Assembly: GCF_964063325.1 (NCBI RefSeq)
Contig: NZ_OZ061315.1
Span: 3,782,001-3,846,000 of the forward strand
From: Hafnia alvei
Lineage (GTDB): Bacteria > Pseudomonadota > Gammaproteobacteria > Enterobacterales > Enterobacteriaceae
Length of the DNA: 64,000 nt
Reading direction: 5' to 3'
The notes beneath the pieces were generated by a model. It saw only the letters and a list, made by a program, of their open reading frames with translations. It searched no databases and was not told the DNA's origin. Below, piece after piece: positions 40,549 to 50,921 of this stretch. Numbering within the stretch: the first letter of the stretch is position 1; every line of letters begins with the position of its first letter. The translations under genes were made by a program, and so were the position numbers.

Positions 40549-41409
40549 GTGTTAATCATTGAAACAATCCCTTTGCTACGCCGTGAAATTCGCCGTTGGC
40601 GCCACGAAGGCAAGCGTGTTGCACTAGTACCCACCATGGGAAATCTGCACGAAGGTCATCTCACGCTGGTTGAAGAAGCAAAAGCACGAGCTGATATCGT
40701 TGTCGTCAGCGTATTTGTGAATCCGATGCAGTTTGATCGCCCTGACGACCTCGCTCGCTATCCGCGTACATTGCAGGAAGATTGTGAAAAATTAACGCGC
40801 CTAGGCGTGGATTTGGTCTTCGCTCCGTCTGAAAAAGAAATCTATCCTAAAGGCTTAGAACAGCAGACTTACGTCGATGTACCGTCACTCTCAACCATGC
40901 TGGAAGGCGCAAGCCGTCCGGGACATTTTCGCGGTGTCTCTACCATCGTGAGCAAACTGTTCAATCTCATCCAGCCAGATATTGCCTGTTTCGGTGAGAA
41001 AGATTTCCAGCAGTTGGCGCTGATCCGCAAAATGGTTGCCGACCTCAGTTTTGATATTGATATCGTGGGCGTGCCTATCGTTCGCGGTCAGGATGGGCTG
41101 GCGCTGAGCTCACGTAATGGCTACCTCACGCCTGACGAACGTCGCCTAGCCCCTCGCCTGTATAACATCATGAGTCATTTAGCGACTCAGTTGGAAAACG
41201 GCGAACGCAACATCGACGAGCTGTTAGAACAAACTGCAGGACGCTTGCGGGAAGCCGGTTTGCAACCTGACGAACTGTTCGTTCGCGACGCTGACACTCT
41301 GCTAGACGTAAATGTGGATACACAAACCGCGGTGATTTTAGTTTCTGCATGGTTAGGTAAAGCGCGTCTGATTGATAACATGCGCGTGCCGTTCAACGCC
41401 GAAAGCTAA
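40549..41409 (+). CDS. panC: Pantothenate synthetase (GTG start)
   Basis: PanC condenses pantoate and beta-alanine with ATP to give pantothenate. The 286-residue protein carries the nucleotidyltransferase motif [10 protein letters not shown] (about residues 28-37), [20 protein letters not shown], and SSRNGYL. Translation starts at GTG, giving MLIIET, which aligns with the E. coli protein. It follows panB by 68 bases. Confidence 0.96.
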   Translation: MLIIETIPLLRREIRRWRHEGKRVALVPTMGNLHEGHLTLVEEAKARADIVVVSVFVNPMQFDRPDDLARYPRTLQEDCEKLTRLGVDLVFAPSEKEIYPKGLEQQTYVDVPSLSTMLEGASRPGHFRGVSTIVSKLFNLIQPDIACFGEKDFQQLALIRKMVADLSFDIDIVGVPIVRGQDGLALSSRNGYLTPDERRLAPRLYNIMSHLATQLENGERNIDELLEQTAGRLREAGLQPDELFVRDADTLLDVNVDTQTAVILVSAWLGKARLIDNMRVPFNAES

Positions 41410-41536
41410 TTGTTTTGCATACAGTGGTAAACTTTTTTATTAAAATATAGTAGACCACTTAATCGGTAATAAAGAGAATTGCCGTCTCTGGTTTCAGGGA
41501 TGGCCGCCATCAATAGATGTTAATGAAGGTATTGTT

Positions 41537-41917
41537 ATGGTACGCACTATGTTGCAAGGCAAACTGCACCGCGTCAAAGTGACTCAGGCAGATTTGCACT
41601 ACGAAGGTTCCTGCGCTATCGATCAGGATTTTTTAGACGCAGCGGGGATCCTGCAATATGAAGCCATCGATATCTACAACGTAGATAACGGTCAGCGCTT
41701 CTCGACCTACGCGATTGCCGCTGAACGCGGTTCAAAAATTATTTCCGTCAACGGCGCTGCGGCTCGCTGTGCATGCGTTGGCGATACCATGATCATCTGT
41801 TCTTACGTACAGATGTCTGATGAACAGGCTCGCTCACACAACCCTAAAGTTGCCTATTTTGAAGGTGATAATGTGATGAAGCGCTTGGCAAAAGCCGTTC
41901 CCGTGCAGGTGGCGTAA
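41537..41917 (+). CDS. panD: Aspartate 1-decarboxylase proenzyme
   Basis: PanD makes beta-alanine for pantothenate. It is 126 residues and self-cleaves between Gly24 and Ser25 (HYEGSCAID) to form the pyruvoyl cofactor; both residues are present, as is the [12 protein letters not shown] segment. Cleavage usually needs PanZ. It follows panC by 127 bp, without the intervening yadD-type transposase gene found in E. coli K-12, and is followed by a GC-rich repeat. Confidence 0.97.
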   Translation: MVRTMLQGKLHRVKVTQADLHYEGSCAIDQDFLDAAGILQYEAIDIYNVDNGQRFSTYAIAAERGSKIISVNGAAARCACVGDTMIICSYVQMSDEQARSHNPKVAYFEGDNVMKRLAKAVPVQVA

Positions 41918-41944
41918 TTCTTTATTTCCCCCGGCTCTCATTGA

Positions 41945-42050
41945 CCCCATCCTAACCCTCCCCTTCGCAGGGGAGGGAACCGTTCGGTGATGTTTATATG
42001 AATCTCGAGCGGCGACTCCCTCTGCCAAGGGGGAGGTTGGGAGGGGGTTT
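41945..42050. repeat. Palindromic G/C-run intergenic repeat after panD
   Basis: A perfect hairpin CCCTCCCC / GGGGAGGG with a six-base loop (41956-41977) is followed by a second one, CTCCC / GGGAG (42016-42035). The outer parts (CATCCTAACCCTCCCC and GGGGAGGTTGGGAGGGG) also pair roughly, so the 100-bp unit is an imperfect palindrome. The form is that of dispersed intergenic repeats; it lies between convergent panD and yadE and may end both transcripts. Confidence 0.65.
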
Positions 42051-42067
42051 TTCACAACAGCAAAATA

Positions 42068-43387
42068 TTATTTCACCGCCGCCGCAGGCACCTTAACCAC
42101 TCCAGCATCCGGCTTTTCTGGCACCGGCTGTGGCTTGTTAGCAATCAATGACGCCATGCTTTGCACCGAATCCGTACGCAGCACATATAAACGCTTCAGC
42201 GCCAACGGGTTATCCCCCATTCGCACCCTTCCTTTGACCGTCGTCACCGCCAGATGAAATCCTGCATCACGCGCCGCATCCATCGCCTTTTGGTTATAGC
42301 CACCGAAGGGATACGACAAGTATTGAACATGCGGATTAAACTGCGAAAGCGCCCTTCTCGAATGTTGGAAATCAAACAAAATATTATGATAAGAACGGCT
42401 GAATAAAATTGGCTGTTTGTTCGCACTCACGCGATGCAAAAAGTGTGTATGCGACTGAATATCAAATACATCCTGCATTTCACGCAGTTCTGAAATGCTG
42501 GTGAACTGTAACCCGTTAGGGTTCCAAGCCTGCGGATGGCGTTTGATGCGCGAAGAGATAATAAACGCCGTAGCGCGTTGCCCATTCTGTTTGAGCACCG
42601 GATACGCATAGCGATAGACCGATTTGAGTCCATCATCAAACGTCAGCACCACCGCCTTGGCAGGTAAATTCATGGTGCCGTTTAAGTAGCCTTCCAACTG
42701 ATACATAGAGAGCGTGGTATAACCCGCCTGTTTCAAATAGGCCATTTGGTTGCTAAATGCCACGTCGGAGGTCGTGGTCGACGTATGACGAAAACGCTTA
42801 TTCTCTTCATTTTTCAAGATATGATGATACGTCAGCACCGCAATGCCGTTATCCAACTCCGCGTCCAGCTCACTCACATAGCCAAGGCGATCGCCTAAGT
42901 TGATTTCATACCATGTCTGATTAAGACGATCCTTTTGTTTGTTCAGGATCGGGTAACGCAGGTTTTCCTCCAGCGTAGCGACTGGCGTACTTTGATTATC
43001 AGCTTGGCTATACACGGTCACCGGGCGGCTAGTAACAAGATTTTGAAAACTTTTCTTGCGCAGATCGCCCAAATTATCACGCGGCGCTTCAGGATTCTTG
43101 CGCTCGCTCAGGTCTTCTCGCGCAATAAAGCCAGTGCCGTTGCCAAAGCGAAATTCGTAATACTCCGCGTCGGCTTGAAAGACGTTCAGCACCTGTCCCT
43201 GCTTAATTTGCCCCACGGGGATCACATGCTCTCCCACCAGCGAGTAGATTTCACTATCACGCTCAGCTTGCATGTATTGATATTGCTGCCAGCTCTCAGG
43301 CAATAGGTCTGCAAAAGCCGTTTGCGGAATAAAAATAATGTAAAGAGAAAACAGCAATCCGGCTGTTATTGATTGAAATAGCTTCAT
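42068..43387 (-). CDS. yadE: YadE-like polysaccharide deacetylase with SH3-like domain
   Basis: This is a 439-residue exported protein: signal peptide to about residue 26 (ending TAFA), an SH3-like N-terminal part (about residues 50-180) and a NodB-type deacetylase domain (about 200-400). The catalytic base and metal motifs are visible: [10 protein letters not shown] (TFDDG) and SHTHFLHRV (H-xxx-H). Such enzymes remove N-acetyl or O-acetyl groups from cell-wall or surface polysaccharides; the substrate here is unknown. Its position beside panD matches E. coli yadE (409 residues there). Confidence 0.88.
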   Translation of the reverse strand: MKLFQSITAGLLFSLYIIFIPQTAFADLLPESWQQYQYMQAERDSEIYSLVGEHVIPVGQIKQGQVLNVFQADAEYYEFRFGNGTGFIAREDLSERKNPEAPRDNLGDLRKKSFQNLVTSRPVTVYSQADNQSTPVATLEENLRYPILNKQKDRLNQTWYEINLGDRLGYVSELDAELDNGIAVLTYHHILKNEENKRFRHTSTTTSDVAFSNQMAYLKQAGYTTLSMYQLEGYLNGTMNLPAKAVVLTFDDGLKSVYRYAYPVLKQNGQRATAFIISSRIKRHPQAWNPNGLQFTSISELREMQDVFDIQSHTHFLHRVSANKQPILFSRSYHNILFDFQHSRRALSQFNPHVQYLSYPFGGYNQKAMDAARDAGFHLAVTTVKGRVRMGDNPLALKRLYVLRTDSVQSMASLIANKPQPVPEKPDAGVVKVPAAAVK

Positions 43388-43813
43388 TTTTTATATTTAG
43401 AAAAGTCAGGTGCCATCAGGCAAAGAAATCATTCAGGAACAACAGAATAGCATGGGTGATGGGTTTGATGCATGGTTAAAAAATAGCACCGGTAATCGAG
43501 AGCTATGGATATAACCTATGATGAATTAAGGCAATATTCCGCCCGCCTCTCCACATTGGTTTTTTCATATAACTCTGGTGCAGGCGTACGGGTAGGGTTC
43601 GTCAGGACGCGAACCCTACACCCGCGTCCTTTTTACTGAGTCGCTTGGCCGAACGGTCTCAGAGCGCACATCCTGTGCGCCATCGACCTGCCGCCAGCAT
43701 CCATGCTGGTGGCTCTATAACGAAGACGATCAGAAAAAGAAATCCCAAAGCCTCGGCTGTTTTTTAGCTTAAGTCTTGGGGAAAAAGAGCAAACAAGACC
43801 TTAACGTTTTTGA
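43388..43813. other. Intergenic region between kbaY and yadE: left edge of the sugar island
   Basis: 426 bp without a gene. Its middle (43589-43712) is filled by three strong hairpins described separately. The half next to yadE is ordinary AT-rich sequence and should hold the yadE promoter. A weak GTCTTG/CAAGAC pairing after the kbaY stop could be its transcription end. Confidence 0.65.
43589..43712. repeat. Cluster of three hairpins
   Basis: Hairpin 1: CGGGTAGGGTTCG / CGAACCCTACACCCG (43589-43624). Hairpin 2: GCGCACA-TCC-TGTGCGC (43664-43680). Hairpin 3: CCGCCAGCAT-CC-ATGCTGGTGG (43691-43712). Hairpins 2 and 3 share a central ATCC. The right arm of hairpin 3 includes GCTGGTGG, the E. coli Chi octamer. 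Confidence 0.75.
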
Positions 43814-44680
<867 letters not shown>

Positions 44681-45124
44681 TTAAATACCGTCTAAGCTGA
44701 CAGAATCATTTTGTGGTTGATTGCACTTTTGTTCTTCGTGCCACAGGCTGGTCACACCGCGTCGCCCGCACTCCAGCGCCATATCGCGAAACGACTGCGG
44801 GTTCATCCCTTCTCGCTCTAGCATCATCTCTGCCGCAAGCTGCATATTGGTGCCGGTAATCACTTGATAATCTGCATGTTGTTTAGCAATTATCGCGGCC
44901 TGCCGAAACGGCGAGCCACCCAATAAATCACTCAGGATCACCACGCCTTCTCCGCTGTCACAGGCCGCACAGGCTTGCTCTAACATCACCATCAGTTCAG
45001 CGGTGCTCACGCCTTCAGGAAAATCCACCGCACAGCACTGAGACTGCTCACCAACCACCTGTTCCACGCCCTGCAACAGGCCGCTGGCAAAGCGGCCATG
45101 CCCGGTAATCACTAGACCTAACAT
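44681..45124 (-). CDS. agaF: PTS EIIA component, mannose family (AgaF-like)
   Basis: A 147-residue phosphocarrier that accepts phosphate from HPr on a histidine and passes it to the EIIB gene product at 46821. The mannose-family EIIA start MLGLVITGHGRFASG carries the active His9, and SDLLGGSPFRQAA matches the family. It lies 9 bases after the EIID gene. A second EIIA of the same family, yadI, lies at 57552. Confidence 0.87.
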   Translation of the reverse strand: MLGLVITGHGRFASGLLQGVEQVVGEQSQCCAVDFPEGVSTAELMVMLEQACAACDSGEGVVILSDLLGGSPFRQAAIIAKQHADYQVITGTNMQLAAEMMLEREGMNPQSFRDMALECGRRGVTSLWHEEQKCNQPQNDSVSLDGI

Positions 45125-45133
45125 CGCGCCTCC

Positions 45134-46027
45134 TTAAAGGAATCCAATAAACTTGCCTACCACGCCAAACAGCACCGTTAAACCGATCAGTTTCACCGGT
45201 GAAAAACCACGTTTCATTAGCCAGAACACCAGCAGCGTGAAGCACAGCGGCAGAAGATTGGGCATCAGCTTATCTAGCACGTCTTTCTGCAGCGCGACGC
45301 TGGCTTTACCGGCATGCATAACCAACGGCGTGGAGAGATGAACGTACGACGCCACCAGCGCCCCGATCACCGTCATCCCAACAATCGATGCCGCATGAGA
45401 TATTTTTTTGGTGTGGGTTTTTAGCAGCGCCAACGCGCTGGTGCCCGCATGGTAGCCGTAGTGAGCCAGCCCGAAACGCAGGCCAAAATGCACAACGTTG
45501 AACATCAGTAGGAAGACAATCGGCCCAAACAGGCTGCCCTGAAGCGCTAACGAAGCACCGATACCGGCGCAGATCGGCAGCAACGTAAGCCAAAACAGCG
45601 CGTCGCCAATGCCGCCCAACGGCCCCATCAGCGCCACTTTGACTGCACGGATGGTAGACACCTTTTCTTTGCTGCCTTCCATTGCCAGCACCAGGCCGGA
45701 CAGGAATGTCACATCGAACGGATGCACATTGATAAACTCCATGTGCATCTTCATTGAGTTCGCCAGATCCTGAGGATTCTTATGGATCTTGCGCAGACCA
45801 GGGATGAGGGTATACAGCCAGCCGCCCGCCTGCATACGCTCATAGTTGAACGACGCTTGTAAAAGCAGAGAACGCCACGCCATGCGGTTCAAGTCTTGCT
45901 TAGTCAAGGCTTCCGCTGGCGTGCTGTCGATATAGTCGTCCTGCTCAACCTGACTGGTTGCCAAGGCCTGTGCCATACGCTGCTCGGCTTTGGCCGCCAT
46001 TACAGCTTCGTTGTCATTAAATCCCAT
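45134..46027 (-). CDS. agaE: PTS EIID component, mannose family (AgaE-like)
   Basis: EIID forms the membrane channel together with EIIC. The 297-residue protein shows the family pattern LNRMAWRSLLLQASFNYERMQ at about residues 43-63, and LMGPLGGIGDALFWLTLLPI. I start at the ATG at 46027 (MGFNDNEAVM), which has an AGGAG site and overlaps the EIIC stop by 11 bases; the frame is open further upstream inside the EIIC gene to 46078, but that part is basic and has no counterpart in the family. Substrate is likely an amino sugar of the galactose series, by homology to Aga systems. Confidence 0.87.
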   Translation of the reverse strand: MGFNDNEAVMAAKAEQRMAQALATSQVEQDDYIDSTPAEALTKQDLNRMAWRSLLLQASFNYERMQAGGWLYTLIPGLRKIHKNPQDLANSMKMHMEFINVHPFDVTFLSGLVLAMEGSKEKVSTIRAVKVALMGPLGGIGDALFWLTLLPICAGIGASLALQGSLFGPIVFLLMFNVVHFGLRFGLAHYGYHAGTSALALLKTHTKKISHAASIVGMTVIGALVASYVHLSTPLVMHAGKASVALQKDVLDKLMPNLLPLCFTLLVFWLMKRGFSPVKLIGLTVLFGVVGKFIGFL

Positions 46028-46808
46028 CTTCCATCTCCTGAGCATGAGTCGAAGAAGAAGGCGCGTTAGTATCGCCATCCTGTTCGTTGCGGGAACGGTT
46101 AAAGAAGTCGATCAACGCGATGGCGAATGCGCCCAAAGCAACGGCGATAATCGGCATATTGAGAAAGGTCACGGAAATAAAACCGAGGATGAAATAAGCC
46201 ACATAGGTCTTTTTCATCATGATTTTCATCAGCAGTGAGAAACCGATGGCAGGCATCATTCCGCCGGCAACGGCCAGACCATCCAGCAGCCACGTTGGCG
46301 CTTTCTGCACCATCGCACTGGCGGCGTCGGCACCGAAGTAAACCGGCAAGAAGGCCACGATGAAGTAGAAGCAGAACAGGATCGCAATGCCGAGATAGTT
46401 CACGCGCTCAATGCCGCGCCAGTTGAGCTCCTGCACCATTTTGTCGCACTTGTGCATCATCGGCGAAAACGCCGTGAACAGCAGCGTGATACACCCCTGC
46501 ACCGCGATAGCAAAAGGCACCGCAATGCCTATCGCCACTTTGGGGTCGGCATGGGTCAGAATGGCAAACGCGGTACCAATGACTCCGCCAATCACCACGT
46601 TTGGCGGCTGAGCCCCCGCCAGCGGCACCATTCCCATCCAAACCAGCTCTAATGAACCACCGACCAGCAGACCGGTTTGCACATCGCCTAAAATCAGCCC
46701 AACCAGCGGGCCAATCACCACCGGACGATGGAAATGAGTCAGACCATCGAACAGGTCTACCCCCGCCAGTCCGGCTAATAAGCCAATCAATAACGCATCT
46801 GTAAACAT
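46017..46808 (-). CDS. agaW: PTS EIIC component, mannose family (AgaW/AgaC-like)
   Basis: A 263-residue inner-membrane permease of a mannose-type PTS, with about seven hydrophobic segments. The N-terminus MFTDALLIGLLAGLAGVDLFDGLTHFHRP and the segment GLLVGGSLELVWMGMVPLAGAQPPNVVIGG are typical of EIIC-Aga/Man. It is full length, unlike the shortened AgaW of E. coli K-12. The symbol reflects position beside the AgaV-like EIIB and is tentative. Confidence 0.82.
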   Translation of the reverse strand: MFTDALLIGLLAGLAGVDLFDGLTHFHRPVVIGPLVGLILGDVQTGLLVGGSLELVWMGMVPLAGAQPPNVVIGGVIGTAFAILTHADPKVAIGIAVPFAIAVQGCITLLFTAFSPMMHKCDKMVQELNWRGIERVNYLGIAILFCFYFIVAFLPVYFGADAASAMVQKAPTWLLDGLAVAGGMMPAIGFSLLMKIMMKKTYVAYFILGFISVTFLNMPIIAVALGAFAIALIDFFNRSRNEQDGDTNAPSSSTHAQEMEDGI

Positions 46809-46820
46809 GGTTTACTCCCG

Positions 46821-47303
46821 TTATGCTAAGAGTTTGGCAATGGATTCACCGGACTCATCCGGCACCCGCCGAACTTCACAGGTGATACCTAGTTTCTCCA
46901 ATTCGCGAAACGCCGCCGTATCGCTGTCATTCACGGATACGGTTTTGTGTATCTGCCGCTTTCCCTCGGCAAAGTGCATATTGCCAACGTTGACGAAGTT
47001 GATTGGCACTCCGCCTTTCACCAACGTGAGAACGTCCTGTGGGGTTTTGCATACGATGAAAATTTTCTGCCGATCGGCCGCTTTATGAATCACGTCGATA
47101 GTTTTTTCCAGCGTGAAATAGCGGGTTTGAACACCTTCCGCCACCACCATATCCATCAGGTTTTGCTGTACCGGATCGGCCGCTGCGGCGTCATTGGCAA
47201 CCAATACCAAATTAGCCCCTAGCGTATTTGTCCACGTCACACCTACCTGCCCGTGAACTAATCGGTTATCTATGCGGGTCATTAAAATATTCGGGGTCGA
47301 CAT
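46821..47303 (-). CDS. agaV: PTS EIIB component, mannose family (AgaV-like)
   Basis: EIIB carries phosphate from EIIA to the incoming sugar. The 160-residue protein begins STPNILMTRIDNRLVHGQVG, with the active-site histidine in RLVHGQV, and belongs to the sorbose/mannose EIIB family. The ATG at 47303 has AGGAG upstream; the frame remains open upstream into agaS but without family similarity. Next in the operon are EIIC, EIID and EIIA. Confidence 0.87.
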   Translation of the reverse strand: MSTPNILMTRIDNRLVHGQVGVTWTNTLGANLVLVANDAAAADPVQQNLMDMVVAEGVQTRYFTLEKTIDVIHKAADRQKIFIVCKTPQDVLTLVKGGVPINFVNVGNMHFAEGKRQIHKTVSVNDSDTAAFRELEKLGITCEVRRVPDESGESIAKLLA

Positions 47304-47320
47304 GCTCCACTCCTGACTTG

Positions 47321-48499
47321 TTATTTTGCTAAATGAGTGTTGATGGAACGAACTGCGGTAAACGGATAGATTTCCACCCCTTTCACCACGCGGTTGACTT
47401 CCCCTGTCGGGCACGGGTTATCTGGCGTCATGCCCAGTGCCAAAGACGTTTCAAACGCCAACATCTGTAAATACATCAGATAAGGAAATAGCAGCCAGAT
47501 ATCATCCAGATCGCTATCGAGTACGGTATGAAAATCTCCCGGCGTAGCGCTGAGCGCCACGATCTGTTTAGCCAGATCGTCATGGCGCAGTTCACGCAGT
47601 AAATCAGCATCGTAGCGGTGGCAATAAGCCTCGGAAGACATCATCAGCAGCACCAGCGTATCGCCGTCCACCATGAATTTCGGTCCATGGCGCACGCCCA
47701 TTGACGAGTCATAGCGCGTGGCAATCCGCCCAGCGGTGAGTTCGAGCATCTTCAGCGCGGCTTCCTCGGCGATACCGGTAAAACAGCGTCCGCCTAAGAC
47801 CATCGCGCGCTTAAACCCGCTGTTCGCCAGCGCTTTGACCTGCTGTTGCCAATGGTGTTGTTCACGACTGCACAGCGCGGTCATCTGTTGTAGTGCCGGT
47901 GCGCTCTGCGCCAGCGTTAACGGCCCTAGCAGCAGAACGGTAGCCAGCGTCATGCAGCTAAAGCTGGAGGTCATGGCAAAACTTTGATCGTGCGAACCCT
48001 GCGGCATAATCAGCGAGCAGACGTTACGTCGCCCTTCTGCGTAGCGCGCCAGCTCACCATCGGGATTACAGGTCAGCATTAAATGGTGGCAATGCGGCAA
48101 TATCTGATCGGCTAAGCGCACGGCCGCGACGCTTTCAGGGCTATTCCCCGAACGTCCATAGGACACCAGCAGCGTAGGCCGTTCAGGATCGAGATATTGC
48201 AGCGGCGAAGGCACAATATCGGTCGTGCCATAGGCCACCACGTCTAAACCACATTGCTCACGCAGCCAAGGGGCCAGTGCTCGCCCAACAAACGCAGAGG
48301 AGCCTGCGCCGCACAACACGATTTGTAGCGTTGGATCGGCTAATAGCGGCTGCAAGAACGGTTTCCAATGTCCCTGACTGTCGCTCAACTCCTGATGTAG
48401 CTGTCGCCACAGGCGTGGCTGTTGATCGATTTCACGCGCGGTATGCAGCGCATGGTGCTCATGTAGCCATGCTTCAGAATAGGAAAACAGCTCACTCAT
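47321..48499 (-). CDS. agaS: AgaS-like SIS-domain isomerase/deaminase
   Basis: AgaS converts galactosamine 6-phosphate to tagatose 6-phosphate with release of ammonia. The 392-residue protein has two SIS domains: VLCGAGSSAFVGRALAPWL near residue 60 and LVSYGRSGNSPESVAAVRLAD near residue 112 in the first, and MVLGGRCFTGIAEEAALKMLELT near residue 235 in the second. It overlaps the kbaZ stop (ATGA). With tagatose 6-phosphate as product, PfkA and KbaYZ would complete the pathway to triose phosphates. Confidence 0.88.
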   Translation of the reverse strand: MSELFSYSEAWLHEHHALHTAREIDQQPRLWRQLHQELSDSQGHWKPFLQPLLADPTLQIVLCGAGSSAFVGRALAPWLREQCGLDVVAYGTTDIVPSPLQYLDPERPTLLVSYGRSGNSPESVAAVRLADQILPHCHHLMLTCNPDGELARYAEGRRNVCSLIMPQGSHDQSFAMTSSFSCMTLATVLLLGPLTLAQSAPALQQMTALCSREQHHWQQQVKALANSGFKRAMVLGGRCFTGIAEEAALKMLELTAGRIATRYDSSMGVRHGPKFMVDGDTLVLLMMSSEAYCHRYDADLLRELRHDDLAKQIVALSATPGDFHTVLDSDLDDIWLLFPYLMYLQMLAFETSLALGMTPDNPCPTGEVNRVVKGVEIYPFTAVRSINTHLAK

Positions 48500-49812
48500 G
48501 CTAAGGCTCCTTGCGCCTGAGATTGGATAGTTTCAGCCTTGGGCTCACAGGCTTCGGCGTAGCTCAAAAGCACCCGCTGTATTTTGTCTAGCACCCATTG
48601 CTGTGGATCTTTACCCAGCGTTCCAGCGTTCAACGCCTGTGCCTGCTCAGGGAGATACTGGCTGAGCAGCGCCATCGGCACCGGATGGCTACGCAGATTA
48701 CTCATCAGTAAATCAACGGCCTGCTGTACCTGAGGATGAGGCCAGTAATAGCGAACGCGGTCGCTGAGGCTGTATTGGCGATCGATAAATTGTTGGTGTG
48801 GCGAACCGTGGTAATAGCGATTCCACTGCTGTGGCTGTTCGCGCATCACCTGTTCCAGCGTGTCGCGTAGATGTGCCGCTTTAAGCTCACCGTTCCATTC
48901 ACGATCGATACGATCGAGAGCAAATAAGGCTTCACGTAGCGCAAAAGTTAAGGCGGGTCCCACTTTTAAGATCGCAAAGTAATCGCGTACCAGCTCGCGA
49001 TAGGCGTGCGGCGTTTGATAGTCGGTGGAATGAGCTTCATAAACCATATGCGGCTGGCTTTCGATAAACTGGCTCAGCACCTGCGCTTTATTCGGCTGGT
49101 AATGCACCACGCTGTGGTGGTCAAACTCAACGCCCGGCTGTACCACCAGCGCAATCACTCTTTCCCATACGCTGTCCAGCCCGGCCTTACGCCATGCTCT
49201 TTGATGGATATCTAACGTGGTCGCCGCGGCCTGCGGCGTGGTGACCTGCATGCCTTCCATGTCTTCTTGAGCCCCGCCGGGAACCGGAACTTCGGTACCA
49301 ATCACATACACCGGACGTTCACCGCCCGCCTGCTGCCACGCGCTCTCTGCCACCGCACACAAACGGGCCGCCCGCGCGGCAACTTCCGTATCTCCCAGAG
49401 GAACAGGATCGCCGAGGCATGACATGGAACAATCAAGATGGATCTTGCGAAAACCGGCGCTTACGTAATCATGGATCAGCGTTTCAGCGAGCTGCATGGC
49501 TTCATCAGCGCTGCGATCCTGCCAAGCGTTGGGCCCAAGATGATCGCCTCCTAACCACACCCGATCGCGTGGCAATCCAATGCGATCGGCCTGTGACCAA
49601 ACCGCATCACGGAACTGCGCGGGAGTCATCCCGGTATAGCCGCCAAACTGATTGACCTGATTTGAGGTCGCTTCAATCAATACCGCGCTGTGGCGGGCTT
49701 TAGCCAGCAGTAAGGCACTTTCGAGTACCCACGAATGCGCGGAACAGACCGAATAGATCCCCACCGCCTCGCCCGATTTGTGGCGACGGATAAGCTGTAA
49801 CAAAGGCTGCAT
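48496..49812 (-). CDS. kbaZ: Tagatose-bisphosphate aldolase non-catalytic subunit KbaZ/GatZ-like
   Basis: KbaZ is the chaperone-like subunit that stabilises and activates KbaY. The 438-residue protein starts MQPLLQLIRRHKSGEAVGIYSVCSA and has the family segments EATSNQVNQFGGYTGMTP, GGDHLGPNAWQ and YVIGTEVPVPGGAQED. It is first after the repressor gene (43-bp gap) and is followed by agaS with a four-base overlap. The length is near that of E. coli KbaZ (426). Confidence 0.9.
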   Translation of the reverse strand: MQPLLQLIRRHKSGEAVGIYSVCSAHSWVLESALLLAKARHSAVLIEATSNQVNQFGGYTGMTPAQFRDAVWSQADRIGLPRDRVWLGGDHLGPNAWQDRSADEAMQLAETLIHDYVSAGFRKIHLDCSMSCLGDPVPLGDTEVAARAARLCAVAESAWQQAGGERPVYVIGTEVPVPGGAQEDMEGMQVTTPQAAATTLDIHQRAWRKAGLDSVWERVIALVVQPGVEFDHHSVVHYQPNKAQVLSQFIESQPHMVYEAHSTDYQTPHAYRELVRDYFAILKVGPALTFALREALFALDRIDREWNGELKAAHLRDTLEQVMREQPQQWNRYYHGSPHQQFIDRQYSLSDRVRYYWPHPQVQQAVDLLMSNLRSHPVPMALLSQYLPEQAQALNAGTLGKDPQQWVLDKIQRVLLSYAEACEPKAETIQSQAQGALA

Positions 49813-49855
49813 GATGTCTCCATGCAGGCATTATTTAATCGATCAAGGATATCGA

Positions 49856-50635
49856 TCAGTCGTCGGCAATAATCACTTCTACGCCGAGTTCCGTTAATGC
49901 CCGCTTGTAGTTGTCGGGGATCCGGCTATCAGTGATCAGCCGGTGGATCTGACCGGCCTCACGGATCATGCAGAAGCTTTTGCGACCAAATTTACTGGAG
50001 TCCACCACCGCGATAATTTCGTGCGCCACCTCGCACATCACGCGATTGAGGTGAGCTTCGCCGGTATGTGGCGTGGTTATCCCTGCTTCCAGGTCAAACC
50101 CATCGACGCCAAGAAATAAGGTATCAAAGCGATATTGACGCAATTGCTGTTCTGCAGCCGGACCATAGAGCGAATAGGAGTTCTGACGAACGCTTCCGCC
50201 CAGCACCATCACTTCAATCCGTTCAAACCCCGCCAGTTCATAGGCGATGTTCAACGCGTTGGTCATGACCACCAGATCGCGCCGCCCTTTAAGGTGTGGC
50301 GTAATCTGCGTCGTGGTTGATCCAGAATCTAAAATCAGCGTGTCGCCGTCTTTCACGTACTCTGCCGCTTTGGCTGCGATACGCGATTTAACGTCGCGGT
50401 TCATACGCCCTTTATCTTGCAAAGGTCGATCAAACGCGAATTGCTGATTAAGCATGGCGCCGCCATAAGAGCGCAGCGCACAGCCTTTTTGTTCCAGATA
50501 ACGCAGGTCATTACGGATGGTGACGCTCGATACCCCAAACCGCGCGCTGAGAGGTTCAACGCGTACGCTGCCCTCGTGACACAACAGGTCAATAATCTGT
50601 TCGCGGCGTTTTACGGTATCTAACGTCATATCCAT
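49856..50635 (-). CDS. agaR: DeoR-family repressor, AgaR-like
   Basis: A 259-residue sugar-operon repressor. The DeoR helix-turn-helix lies at about residues 8-58 (KRREQIIDLLCHEGSVRV, FGVSSVTIRNDLRYLEQKG), followed by a phosphosugar-sensing domain with GDTLILDSGSTTTQI and VVDSSKFGRKSF. It resembles AgaR in all these segments. First gene of the minus-strand arm and divergent from the symporter-galactosidase arm. Inducer is likely a tagatose- or galactosamine-phosphate, by analogy. It probably represses its own promoter and perhaps the divergent one. Confidence 0.85.
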   Translation of the reverse strand: MDMTLDTVKRREQIIDLLCHEGSVRVEPLSARFGVSSVTIRNDLRYLEQKGCALRSYGGAMLNQQFAFDRPLQDKGRMNRDVKSRIAAKAAEYVKDGDTLILDSGSTTTQITPHLKGRRDLVVMTNALNIAYELAGFERIEVMVLGGSVRQNSYSLYGPAAEQQLRQYRFDTLFLGVDGFDLEAGITTPHTGEAHLNRVMCEVAHEIIAVVDSSKFGRKSFCMIREAGQIHRLITDSRIPDNYKRALTELGVEVIIADD

Positions 50636-50716
50636 GACTCCTTGGAGTGTGATGTTTGAGTAAAGAAGCTTTCGCTCTCTTTCGAATGCATTACAGCAAA
50701 GGCTGTGAAGTGAAAT

Positions 50717-50732
50717 TGTGATCGCGGTTACA
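50717..50732. promoter_or_regulatory. CRP-like site upstream of the agaR-like gene
   Basis: TGTGA-TCGCGG-TTACA matches TGTGA-N6-TCACA at nine of ten positions and lies about 80 bp upstream of the agaR-like start. Catabolite activation of an aga-type operon would be expected. Confidence 0.75.
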
Positions 50733-50764
50733 GCCTACTTTTTGGGCAAAATAGGCCAAAAAAC

Positions 50765-50789
50765 CTTTCGATGTAAAATACAATGAAAG
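50765..50789. promoter_or_regulatory. AgaR-box-like palindrome
   Basis: CTTTCGATGTAAAATACAATGAAAG pairs in nearly all positions of its two arms. Read on the minus strand it contains TTTCATTGTATTTT (50775-50788), which fits the repeated TTTC/TTTY pattern that I recall for the E. coli AgaR operator (TTTCRTTTYRTTTY) at 13 of 14 positions. It lies 130-154 bp upstream of the agaR-like start. Confidence 0.6.
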
Positions 50790-50921
50790 CCAGGCAACGA
50801 AACAACGAAGAGGAAATTTTGTGAGTTGAAGGGCTATCTAGCGCTTCTGACAGAGAAAAACAGACGTTGAAAAACGAAAGCAGGTTCTTTTGCCGCGAAG
50901 GATTAAGATTTTATTTAGTGA

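Noticed and set aside
43589..43712. Hairpin cluster as a CRISPR-like or tRNA feature
   Set aside because: The three hairpins differ in sequence and spacing; no cloverleaf or repeat-spacer pattern.
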